64,000 bases of DNA from Gp6-AA40 sp035496255 (GTDB taxonomy: Bacteria; Acidobacteriota; Vicinamibacteria; Vicinamibacterales; UBA2999): positions 26,993 to 90,992 of the forward strand of contig DATJEU010000060.1 in NCBI GenBank assembly GCA_035496255.1. Reading direction: 5' to 3'. The position numbers and the translations under genes were made by a program. This document shows, in pieces, positions 1 to 7,630 of this stretch. The notes under the pieces are model-generated. The model ran no database searches. It was not told where the DNA came from and worked only from the letters and a program-made list of their open reading frames with translations. The stretch's first letter is position 1, and the number at the start of each line of letters is the position of its first letter.

Positions 1-1286
1 AACGAATTGCGGAGCAGGAAATTCAGCGGCGCGACCACGTACGCCGATGCCGAGGCGGAAGGCTGTTCGCCGGAGAAGAGATCTTCGAACGTCAGGTTCC
101 CGAAATTCTTCACCGTCGCCGTGCCCTTGACCTCGTAGCTGGCGACGCCGTTCTGGCGCTCGTAGGATTGCAACGTATTGAGGATGGAGAGATACGCGAG
201 CAGCGGCGTGAACAACTGGTCGTTGACCATCGCCATCTTGAAGTCCCTGACCGTGCCGCGGTCCGACTTCAGCCGCAGGTTGATCGGAATCATTGCGGGG
301 CCGCGGCCGAGTGTCCCGGCGATGGCGGTCGCCCGATCCTGCGAGAACGTACCGATCACCTGACCCGTGCTCGCGATCTTCATCGAGTTCGACAGGCTCG
401 GGAGGATCGCGTGGACGTACGCCCGGGTCATCGGGAACTGCGTCGGACCGAGGCCGTAGAAGGGGTGCCCGAAGGCGTAGACCTTGTCGCCGTCAACGTC
501 GGTGACGGTGCCGGTGGCGCCCACCTCGTTGTCGCCACTCATGAGCAGCACGCCAATCGGATCGCCCGGCTTGAGTGGCGCCGACGTATTCGCCGCCTGC
601 GGTGATTGCACCGCGCCGGCCATCATCGGCACGAAGCCCTGATCGCGGAACGCGGACGCGAGCGGATCGATGACGCCGCTGTCGAAGCCGCCCAGCGTCA
701 GCGGTGTGGCGATCGGCCGCAACAGCGATCCGAGACCGCGATCCACGGACGCGCCACCGAGCACCTGGATGTCGTTGGGGCTCTCCGCGAAGGGACGCAC
801 CCACGCAAACGCCTGACGCAGCGAGTTGCGCAAGCCTTCCTGCGTCAGCGGAAACGGCACGTCCACCTTCGTCGCCTGCCTGCGCGGCGCCGCCAGCATG
901 GTCGCGTCCACCATCTCCGCGATCGGGGTAATCCCCGCGAGCGGTTCGGTGGAAAACTGTCCGAGTGAGTACGAGACGGCGCCGACCAGCCGGCCGTCGA
1001 TGTACACCGGGCTGCCGCTCATGCCGGCGATCACGCCCGTCTTGGCGAGCGGACCGCCTTCGAGCCTGGCCAGAATCAGATCGCGGCGCGGTCCGATCGA
1101 ATTGCGCAGGACGCCCAGGATCGTGACCTTGAAGTCTTCGAGCGTGTCGCCCTCGAACACGGTTCGTCCAACGCCGACCATGCCGGGCTTGAGTTCGTCG
1201 ACAGGGAAGGTCTTCGACTGGGCCGTGAGCCCGGCCGCGACGAAGACCAGCAGGGCGCAGGCGCTGGCGAACAGACGCATCTTCAT
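1..1286 (-). CDS. SpoIVB-type peptidase S55 domain protein, secreted (partial, C-terminus off the window)
   Basis: The frame is open from ATG 1286 down to base 1, so at least 428 residues are present and the C-terminus is missing. Residues 1-22 form a signal peptide (charged start, hydrophobic core, cleavage near LTA-Q). The signature GMSGSPVY lies at about residues 88-95 with the likely nucleophile serine, followed by GITPI near 118. A second block, GATGTVTDVDGDKVYAFGHP, lies at about 256-275 with a candidate catalytic histidine, followed by IASTGQVIGTFSQDR. These are the hallmarks of the SpoIVB S55 serine peptidase family, but in Bacillus SpoIVB the GH motif precedes GMSGSP, so the blocks look permuted here. 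Substrate is unknown; periplasmic or surface location is inferred. It is divergent from the trp operon. A TACAAT hexamer (1291-1296, minus strand) lies only a few bases before the ATG. Confidence 0.85.
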   Translation of the reverse strand, partial: MKMRLFASACALLVFVAAGLTAQSKTFPVDELKPGMVGVGRTVFEGDTLEDFKVTILGVLRNSIGPRRDLILARLEGGPLAKTGVIAGMSGSPVYIDGRLVGAVSYSLGQFSTEPLAGITPIAEMVDATMLAAPRRQATKVDVPFPLTQEGLRNSLRQAFAWVRPFAESPNDIQVLGGASVDRGLGSLLRPIATPLTLGGFDSGVIDPLASAFRDQGFVPMMAGAVQSPQAANTSAPLKPGDPIGVLLMSGDNEVGATGTVTDVDGDKVYAFGHPFYGLGPTQFPMTRAYVHAILPSLSNSMKIASTGQVIGTFSQDRATAIAGTLGRGPAMIPINLRLKSDRGTVRDFKMAMVNDQLFTPLLAYLSILNTLQSYERQNGVASYEVKGTATVKNFGNLTFEDLFSGEQPSASASAYVVAPLNFLLRNS

Positions 1287-1351
1287 ACGAATTGTACTGG
1301 GTGAAGATACGGGCAAGCGCAGTAAACCGCAAGTTCGCCAGCGATTTACGG

Positions 1352-1380
1352 TTGACAGTCGAGCCGGGGCTTGGTACTGT
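1352..1380 (+). promoter_or_regulatory. Sigma-70 type promoter of the aromatic amino acid operon
   Basis: A perfect -35 TTGACA (1352-1357), a 17-bp spacer and a -10 TACTGT (1375-1380, 4 of 6 to TATAAT) point at the operon. Transcription would start near 1387, only about a dozen bases before the leader-peptide ATG at 1399. It is the best promoter match in the interval between the divergent peptidase gene and aroD/aroE. Confidence 0.75.
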
Positions 1381-1398
1381 CGCTGTGATTTCACGCTG

Positions 1399-1497
1399 AT
1401 GTCGTCGCACTCGTTCGGCCGCTTCGTGTCGTTTACCAACGCCAGCTATTGGTGGTGGTACCGGACTGCGACTGAAGGGGCGGCGGCCAGCGTCTAG
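1399..1497 (+). CDS. trpL: trp operon leader peptide (attenuation peptide), 32 aa
   Basis: A 32-codon frame, ATG 1399 to TAG 1495-1497, sits just after a good promoter and before a terminator hairpin. It encodes Phe at 6, 9 and 12, Tyr at 17 and 21, and three consecutive Trp codons at 18-20 (TGG 1450-1458), so 8 of 32 residues are aromatic. Runs of Trp codons are the classical sensor of trp attenuation leaders. I see no Shine-Dalgarno sequence; with the predicted start site the 5' UTR is only about 12 nt, so initiation may be leaderless-like. Downstream are all tryptophan genes plus chorismate and tyrosine genes. The regulatory role is inferred; the frame, the Trp codons and the RNA pairings are directly visible. 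Confidence 0.85.
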   Translation: MSSHSFGRFVSFTNASYWWWYRTATEGAAASV

Positions 1498-1538
1498 AAC
1501 GCGACCAGGTTTCGAGCAAGACCCAAGCGCCTCTTCAG
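1472..1538 (+). promoter_or_regulatory. Antiterminator pairing of the trp attenuator
   Basis: Bases 1472-1482 (CTGAAGGGGCG) can pair with 1528-1538 (CGCCTCTTCAG): 11 consecutive pairs with a single G-U wobble. The 5' segment begins about 14 nt after the last Trp codon, where a ribosome stalled on the Trp codons would leave it free; the 3' segment is most of the ascending arm of the terminator, so the two structures exclude each other. A weaker alternative pairing, 1417-1422 with 1483-1488, could be the 1:2 pause or protector hairpin. Confidence 0.75.
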
Positions 1539-1563
1539 CCGCACGGTTGGAGAGGCGCTTTTT
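1525..1563 (+). terminator. Rho-independent attenuator terminator upstream of aroD/aroE
   Basis: AAGCGCCTCT (1525-1534) pairs perfectly with AGAGGCGCTT (1551-1560), and the stem continues inward through UCAGCC/GGUUGG (two wobbles) to a GCAC loop, about 16 bp in all. It is followed at once by a run of five T (1559-1563). It lies 28 nt after the leader-peptide stop and about 45 nt before the first structural gene. Confidence 0.85.
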
Positions 1564-1607
1564 GCGTTTACCGGGGATCTATTGCCCAGCGTGTCGATGT
1601 GAACTCC

Positions 1608-3044
1608 ATGTTGTGTGAAACCGTGACCGCCACGTCCATGGCGGACCTTGTCCGCGCCCGCGACGCGGCGACCGTCGCCGACATGGTCGAGCTCCGCCTC
1701 GACGGCGTGGCGGACATCGACGTGGCGCAGGCGCTGGCCGCCCGGCCGCGACCCGCGGTGGTCACCTGCCGGCCGAAGTGGGAGGGCGGGCGGTTCGAGG
1801 GCAGCGAAGACGAGCGTCGCCGGATTCTGCACCAGGCGCTGGACCTCGGCGCGGAGTTCGTGGACATCGAGTGGCGCGCGGAGTTCGGCGATCTGGTGGC
1901 CCGGGCGCCCGAGCGTGTCGTGCTCTCGTCGCACGATTTCATGGGGGTGCCGGATGACCTCGCGGCGCGCGCGCGGGCGATGCGCACGACCGGCGCGAAG
2001 ACGATCAAGATTGCGGTCGCGGTCCGGCGGCTGACTGAAACCCTGGCACTCATCGACATCGCCCGTGACGGGAATGCCGTCGTCATCGGCATGGGCGATG
2101 CCGGGTTTTCGTCGCGGCTCCTCGCCGCGCGTTACGGATCGCGATGGACGTATGCGGGCCACGCGGTGGCCCCGGGACAAGTCCCGGCCTCACGGATGGT
2201 GGACGACTACGGATTCAGACGCGTTGGCGGCGACACGCGGCTGTTCGGGGTCATCAGCACGAACGCCATGCACTCGCTCTCGCCGGTGATGCACAACGCG
2301 GCGTTCGCCGCCGCGGGAATCGACGCAGTGTATGTGCCGCTGCGTCCGGCCGACTTTACCGACTTTCTCGAATACGCCGAGGCGATGGACATAACGGGCG
2401 CAAGCGTGACGATCCCATTCAAGCTCGACGCGTTCGCGGCAGCGCTGCGCGCTGACGATCTCACGCGGACCGTCGGCGCCACGAACACGCTGCGGCGGAT
2501 CGCCCATGACGGCGTGCGCGGATGGGAAGCCACCAACACCGACGTGACCGGGTTTCTTGCGCCGTTGGACGCGATCTATCCAGGTGACCTGTCCGGGTCG
2601 CGCGTGTCGGTCCTGGGCGCGGGAGGCTCGGCGCGCGCGGTGATCGTTGCGCTCCTGGCTCGCGGCGCCCGCGTCATGGTGCACGCGCGGCGGCGCGAAC
2701 AGGTGGACGGGCTGGTTGGCGATCTCGGCGTCGCCGCGGGACCGTGGCCGATCGAACCTGACAGTTGGGATCTGCTCGTCAACTGTACGCCGCTTGGGGG
2801 CGGCGATCTGCGCGCTGACTCGCCGCTGCCCGGCGGTCCGTTCAACGGACTGATGGTCTACGACCTCACCTACGGTCGTGGCGCGTCACGCCTCGTTGCC
2901 GAGGCACGCGCGGCCGGTTGCCTCGCGCTGGACGGCCTGCCGATGCTGATCGCGCAGGCGGAGCGGCAGTTTGCCTGGTGGACCGGCCAACCAGCGCCGG
3001 CGGGAGTGATGGAACAGGCAGCACGGACACGGTTATGCGATTGA
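1608..3044 (+). CDS. aroDE: Bifunctional 3-dehydroquinate dehydratase (type I) / shikimate dehydrogenase
   Basis: The 478-residue product fuses two consecutive shikimate-pathway enzymes. The N-terminal half is a type I dehydroquinase: ELRLD at about 28-32, SSHD at 107-110 with the catalytic histidine, and KIAVAV with Schiff-base Lys134. From about residue 210 it is shikimate dehydrogenase: HSLSPVMHN (222-230), SVTIPFK with catalytic Lys270, GATNTL, TNTDVTGF (307-313) and a GAGGSARAV dinucleotide-binding loop. It would convert 3-dehydroquinate to shikimate in the cytoplasm. This AroD-AroE order is known from plants and some bacteria. It is the first structural gene after the attenuator and overlaps trpE by 10 nt. 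No clear Shine-Dalgarno sequence is visible; GTG 1599 is an in-frame alternative start adding three residues. Confidence 0.92.
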   Translation: MLCETVTATSMADLVRARDAATVADMVELRLDGVADIDVAQALAARPRPAVVTCRPKWEGGRFEGSEDERRRILHQALDLGAEFVDIEWRAEFGDLVARAPERVVLSSHDFMGVPDDLAARARAMRTTGAKTIKIAVAVRRLTETLALIDIARDGNAVVIGMGDAGFSSRLLAARYGSRWTYAGHAVAPGQVPASRMVDDYGFRRVGGDTRLFGVISTNAMHSLSPVMHNAAFAAAGIDAVYVPLRPADFTDFLEYAEAMDITGASVTIPFKLDAFAAALRADDLTRTVGATNTLRRIAHDGVRGWEATNTDVTGFLAPLDAIYPGDLSGSRVSVLGAGGSARAVIVALLARGARVMVHARRREQVDGLVGDLGVAAGPWPIEPDSWDLLVNCTPLGGGDLRADSPLPGGPFNGLMVYDLTYGRGASRLVAEARAAGCLALDGLPMLIAQAERQFAWWTGQPAPAGVMEQAARTRLCD

Positions 3045-4501
3045 CAACGTTCGAAGAATTCAAGGATCTGGCCCAGCGTGGGACGTTCGTCCCGGTCTAC
3101 AAGGAAATCATGGCGGACCTGCTGACGCCGGTCTCCGCATTCCTGAAGATCGCGGAGCACTCCGACTACGCGTTCCTCCTCGAGTCGGTGGAAGGGGGCG
3201 AGCAGGTCGGGCGATATTCCTTCCTCGGCAAGGATCCGTTCCTCATCCTCCGCTCGCGCGGTGGCAAGACGATCATCGAACGGGCGGGAGAGGTCACGGA
3301 ATCCGAGCAGGCCTTCATTCCCACCGTCCGCGAGCTGATGGCCGGGTTTCATGCCCCGTTCGTTCCCGGGTTGCCGCGTTTCACCGGTGGCGCCGTCGGC
3401 TATCTCGGCTACGACGCGGCCGCCTGGTTCGAGCCGGTCACACTGCAGAAGACCGATGCCGTCGACGAGGAAGCGGGATTCATGCTGTTCGACACGGTGC
3501 TGGCCTTCGATCATGTCCGGCATCGGATTCTGATCATCGCCAACGCCAGGATCAGCGGCGACGAGGATCTCGATTCGCTCTACCAGTTCGCGTGCGCAAA
3601 GATCGCGTTCGTCGAGCGGGAGCTCGAGCGGACACTGTCCAAGCCGCAGCAGTCGGACGCCGCGGCGCTCGAGGTGACGTCAAACGTCAGCCGCGAGGCA
3701 TTCGAGGAGATGGTGCGGACGGCGAAGGAATACATCGCCGCCGGCGACATCTATCAGGTCGTCCTGTCACAGCGCTTCCAGGCCAGGATCGACGCCGATC
3801 CGCTGACCGTTTACCGCGCGCTGCGACACGTCAATCCGTCGCCGTACATGTACTTCCTGCGTGTCGGCACCCGCTCGATCGTCGGCTCGTCACCGGAGAT
3901 GCTGGTCCGGGTGGAGGGCCACAAAATCCAGACGCATCCCATCGCCGGCACGCGGCCGCGTGGCCGCAGCGATGAGGAGGACATGCGGCTTGCCGAGGAA
4001 TTGAAACGCAACGAAAAAGAACGCGCGGAGCACGTGATGCTCGTGGATCTCGGACGCAACGATCTCGGGCGCGTCTCGGCCTACGGCACAGTGCGGGTAC
4101 CGACCTACATGACGCTGGAGCGCTACTCCCACGTGATGCACCTGGTGTCGATCGTCGAAGGCCGGCTGGACGACCGTCACGATCGGCTCGACGCGCTGGT
4201 CGCGTGCTTCCCGGCCGGAACCGTGTCCGGTGCGCCGAAGGTGCGGGCGATGGAGATCATCGCGGAACTGGAGAATCGCCGGCGCGGGGTTTACGCTGGC
4301 GCTGTCGGGTATCTCGACTTCGCCGGCAACCTGGATTTCTGCATCACGATTCGTACGGTCGTGATCGAGAACGGGCACGCGTTCGTGCAGGCCGGTGCCG
4401 GGATCGTCGCCGACTCGAATCCCGCGGCCGAGTACGAAGAGACGCGCGACAAGGCGCGGGCGGTGATTCGAGCCCTGGAGCTCGCGCAGGCAGGACTTTA
4501 G
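3035..4501 (+). CDS. trpE: Anthranilate synthase component I
   Basis: This 488-residue protein makes anthranilate from chorismate with ammonia supplied by TrpG. The chorismate-binding core is clear: SPYMYFL, GSSPEMLVRVE, HPIAGTRPRG, LVDLGRNDLGRV, and PAGTVSGAPKVRAMEII towards the C-terminus. LLES at residues 48-51 matches the tryptophan feedback-inhibition site of TrpE proteins, so allosteric control by Trp is expected in addition to attenuation. ATG 3035 was chosen because it overlaps the aroD/aroE stop and gives a standard TrpE N-terminus; the frame is open further upstream but inside aroD/aroE. The trpG ATG follows 10 nt after the stop. Confidence 0.96.
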   Translation: MRLTTFEEFKDLAQRGTFVPVYKEIMADLLTPVSAFLKIAEHSDYAFLLESVEGGEQVGRYSFLGKDPFLILRSRGGKTIIERAGEVTESEQAFIPTVRELMAGFHAPFVPGLPRFTGGAVGYLGYDAAAWFEPVTLQKTDAVDEEAGFMLFDTVLAFDHVRHRILIIANARISGDEDLDSLYQFACAKIAFVERELERTLSKPQQSDAAALEVTSNVSREAFEEMVRTAKEYIAAGDIYQVVLSQRFQARIDADPLTVYRALRHVNPSPYMYFLRVGTRSIVGSSPEMLVRVEGHKIQTHPIAGTRPRGRSDEEDMRLAEELKRNEKERAEHVMLVDLGRNDLGRVSAYGTVRVPTYMTLERYSHVMHLVSIVEGRLDDRHDRLDALVACFPAGTVSGAPKVRAMEIIAELENRRRGVYAGAVGYLDFAGNLDFCITIRTVVIENGHAFVQAGAGIVADSNPAAEYEETRDKARAVIRALELAQAGL

Positions 4502-4511
4502 GACTTCCTGA

Positions 4512-5077
<566 letters not shown>

Positions 5078-5078
<1 letters not shown>

Positions 5079-6106
5079 TGTTCACGCCACTGATCGAACG
5101 CGTTGTTGGCCACGAAGACCTCACCGCGGAGGAAGCCGCCGCGGCGATGGACCGGGTGATGAGCGGGCAGGCGCTGCCGACGGCGCTCGCGTCGCTGCTG
5201 ACGGCGCTGGTGATGAAGGGCGAGCGGCCGGCCGAGATCGTCGGCTTCGCCCGAGCGATGCGCGCCCACTCGATCACGCTGTCGGCGCCGATCGCCGACG
5301 TGTTCGATACCTGTGGTACGGGTGGCGATCGATCGGGGACGTTCAACATCTCGTCGGCCGCGGCGATTGTCGTTGCCGCGTGCGGGGTCAAGGTCGCGAA
5401 GCACGGCAACCGATCGGTCTCCAGCCAGTGCGGCAGCGCCGACGTCTTCGAAACGCTCGGCGTCAACATCACCGCGGCGCCGGCAGTGGTGGAGCGGAGC
5501 CTGCGTGACGCCGGCATCGCCTTCTTCTTCGCGCCGACGTTCCATCCCTCGATGAAACATGCCGGCCCGGTGCGGCGCGAGCTCGGGATCCGGACCGCGT
5601 TCAATCTGCTCGGACCGCTGACCAATCCAGCCGGTGCCACGAGACAGATCGTCGGCGTGCCCAGGTCGGAGCTGACCGAACTGCTGGCGCGCGCCCTGCT
5701 GCTCCTCGGGTCCGAGCGTGCGTGGGTCGTGCACGGCGCCGACGGCATCGACGAAATCTCCACCACCGGTTACACGAAGGTGTCCGAGGCCCGCGACGGC
5801 TCTGTCCGCACGTTCTACATTCACCCGTCGGACTTTGGCATGACGAAAGCCGCGCCCGCGGAACTGAAAGGCGGCGACGCGGAACGCAACGCGGCGATCA
5901 TCCTGACGATCCTCGGAGGCGAGCATGGCGCTGCCCGCCGGGTGGTCGTCCTCAATGCGGCGGCAGGCTTGTTCGTTGCCGGCCGTGCCGAGTCGATCCG
6001 CGACGGCATCGAGATGGCGGTGCGCGCGATCGATTCGGGAGCCGCGCGCGCCACCCTCGACCGCATGGTGCGAAGCTCGCAAGCCGGGGCAGAGGTGATC
6101 GCGTGA
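5078..6106 (+). CDS. trpD: Anthranilate phosphoribosyltransferase
   Basis: A 342-residue enzyme that transfers phosphoribose from PRPP to anthranilate. The PRPP/Mg loop CGTGGD is at residues 79-84, and the anthranilate-site segment KHGNRSVSSQCGSAD at 108-122 is intact. Length is typical. ATG 5078 shares a base with the trpG stop (TGATG, translational coupling likely); GTG 5075 lies in frame but gives no better ribosome-binding site. The stop overlaps the trpC GTG (GTGA). Confidence 0.96.
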
Positions 6107-6921
6107 ACTCCGGGCAGGGCAGGCCGGACCTGCTGAAAACGATCATCGCGGCCACCGAACGCATCACCGAGGTGCGGCGTGAGGCCGAGCCGCTGGCGGC
6201 GCTCGAGCAACGGGCGATGGCCATGGCGCCACAGGGCGCCCGGTTCGAAGCGAATCTCGGAGCCGCCGGCCGCGTCAATGTGATCGCCGAGTGCAAGCGG
6301 CGATCGCCGTCGAAGGGCGTCCTCGCTGAGACCTACGATCCGGTCGCGATCGCCAGGGCGTATGAGGCCGGTGGCGCCGCAGCGATCTCGGTGCTGACCG
6401 AACCGACATTCTTCGACGGATCGCTCGAGCACCTCGCCGCCGTTCGCCGCGCCGTGACTCTGCCGCTCTTACGCAAGGACTTTGTCGTCGACGAGTACCA
6501 GATCTTCGAAGCGCGGGCGCAGGGCGCCGACGCCATCCTGTTGATCGTGGCGGCGCTCGCACAGACGGAGCTGGTGCGCCTGCAACGGCGCGCATGGGAT
6601 CTCGGCCTGGCGGCGCTGGTCGAAGTGCATGACGAGGATGAGTTGACGCGCGCGATCGATGCGGGCGCGCGGGTGATTGGCGTCAACAACCGGAACCTGC
6701 GCACGCTGACGGTGGATACGCAGGCCTCGTACCGGCTGGTTGAACGGATCCCGAAGGACGTGATTGGGGTCAGCGAGAGCGGGCTACGGTCGCACGAGGA
6801 CCTCGAGGCGTTGTCGGCCGCTGGTTATCGGGCGTTTCTGATCGGCGAGCGCTTCATGACGGATCAGGACCCGGCACGCGCCCTGCGGGCGCTGATCGGG
6901 TCACGGAAATTGACGACATGA
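6103..6921 (+). CDS. trpC: Indole-3-glycerol phosphate synthase
   Basis: A 272-residue TIM-barrel enzyme closing the indole ring from CdRP. The N-terminal IAECKRRSPSKG (61-72) carries the catalytic lysine region, LLRKDFVVDEYQI the second catalytic lysine, and ALVEVHDEDEL, IGVNNRNLRTL and VSESGL complete the phosphate and active-site strands. The GTG start at 6103 overlaps the trpD stop; the N-terminus NSGQGRPDLLKTII fits the family (DLL..I). It is not fused to trpF, unlike in Escherichia coli. Confidence 0.95.
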   Translation: MNSGQGRPDLLKTIIAATERITEVRREAEPLAALEQRAMAMAPQGARFEANLGAAGRVNVIAECKRRSPSKGVLAETYDPVAIARAYEAGGAAAISVLTEPTFFDGSLEHLAAVRRAVTLPLLRKDFVVDEYQIFEARAQGADAILLIVAALAQTELVRLQRRAWDLGLAALVEVHDEDELTRAIDAGARVIGVNNRNLRTLTVDTQASYRLVERIPKDVIGVSESGLRSHEDLEALSAAGYRAFLIGERFMTDQDPARALRALIGSRKLTT

Positions 6922-6926
6922 CGAGT

Positions 6927-6995
6927 TTACGGATTGACGAATTGATCGGCCTTGCGCGCCGCGTCTCCAAATCCGTCCATTCGTCGATTCGTCGG
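6927..6995. repeat. Imperfect intergenic inverted repeat built of GACGAAT words
   Basis: Between trpC and trpF, ACGGATTGACGAATTGA on the left matches the reverse complement of the right side (read as ACGAATCGACGAATGGA) at nearly all positions. The arms surround a GC-rich GCGCGCC core. It lies within the operon, in one of the few gaps in this gene cluster, and resembles the word-type repeats at 11110, 28424, 32421 and 41761 in design but not in sequence. Confidence 0.55.
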
Positions 6996-7006
6996 TCTTT
7001 AACCTC

Positions 7007-7630
7007 ATGGTCCTGAAGATTTGCGGGATGACGCGGCTGACCGACGCGCTGCACGCGACACGGGAGGGCGCAACGGCCATCGGGTTCGTGTTCTGGCCGC
7101 GCAGTCCGCGCTACATCACGCCGGAACGGGCGGCGGAGATCACCGCGGCGCTGCCCTCCGCGGTGACGAAGGTCGGCGTATTCGTGAATGAACCGATCGA
7201 CAGCATCCGTGCCATCGTCGCGGCGGCACACCTCGACGTCGTTCAGCTGCACGGCGACGAGCCGCCGGCGTACTCGGACGCGATCAGCCATCCGATCTTC
7301 CGGTCGATGACGTTGATTGACGCGGAGGATGTCATGGCAGCGTGGCCGGCAGGAACGCCGCTGCTGCTCGATGCCGCGGACCGCGAGCGCCGTGGGGGGA
7401 CGGGGATCACGGTGGACTGGTCGCCGGTCGCGAACCTGGCGCGGCGGCGTCGCGTGATCCTTGCCGGCGGCCTGACGCCGGAGAACGTCGGTGACGCCAT
7501 CGCCATGGTGAATCCGTACGGCGTCGACGTGTCGTCCGGCGTCGAGGACGCGCCGGGAGCAAAGAATTTCGCGAAGGTGACGCGCTTTCTCGCGAACGCG
7601 CGCGACGCCTTTGAACGTAGGGCCAAATGA
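7007..7630 (+). CDS. trpF: Phosphoribosylanthranilate isomerase
   Basis: A 207-residue TIM-barrel isomerase acting between TrpD and TrpC. KICGMTR at 4-10 carries the catalytic cysteine; VGVFVN, VQLHGDE, LLDAAD and the C-terminal ILAGGLTPENV and VDVSSGVE phosphate-binding motifs are all present. It starts 85 nt after trpC, following an inverted repeat, and ends in an ATGA overlap with trpB. Confidence 0.95.
   Translation: MVLKICGMTRLTDALHATREGATAIGFVFWPRSPRYITPERAAEITAALPSAVTKVGVFVNEPIDSIRAIVAAAHLDVVQLHGDEPPAYSDAISHPIFRSMTLIDAEDVMAAWPAGTPLLLDAADRERRGGTGITVDWSPVANLARRRRVILAGGLTPENVGDAIAMVNPYGVDVSSGVEDAPGAKNFAKVTRFLANARDAFERRAK

Noticed and set aside
493..1410. A 305-codon open frame on the minus strand covering the S55 peptidase start and the trp leader
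   Set aside because: It is an out-of-frame shadow: the protein is low-complexity Arg/Gly-rich, while the other minus-strand frame encodes the recognisable peptidase from ATG 1286.
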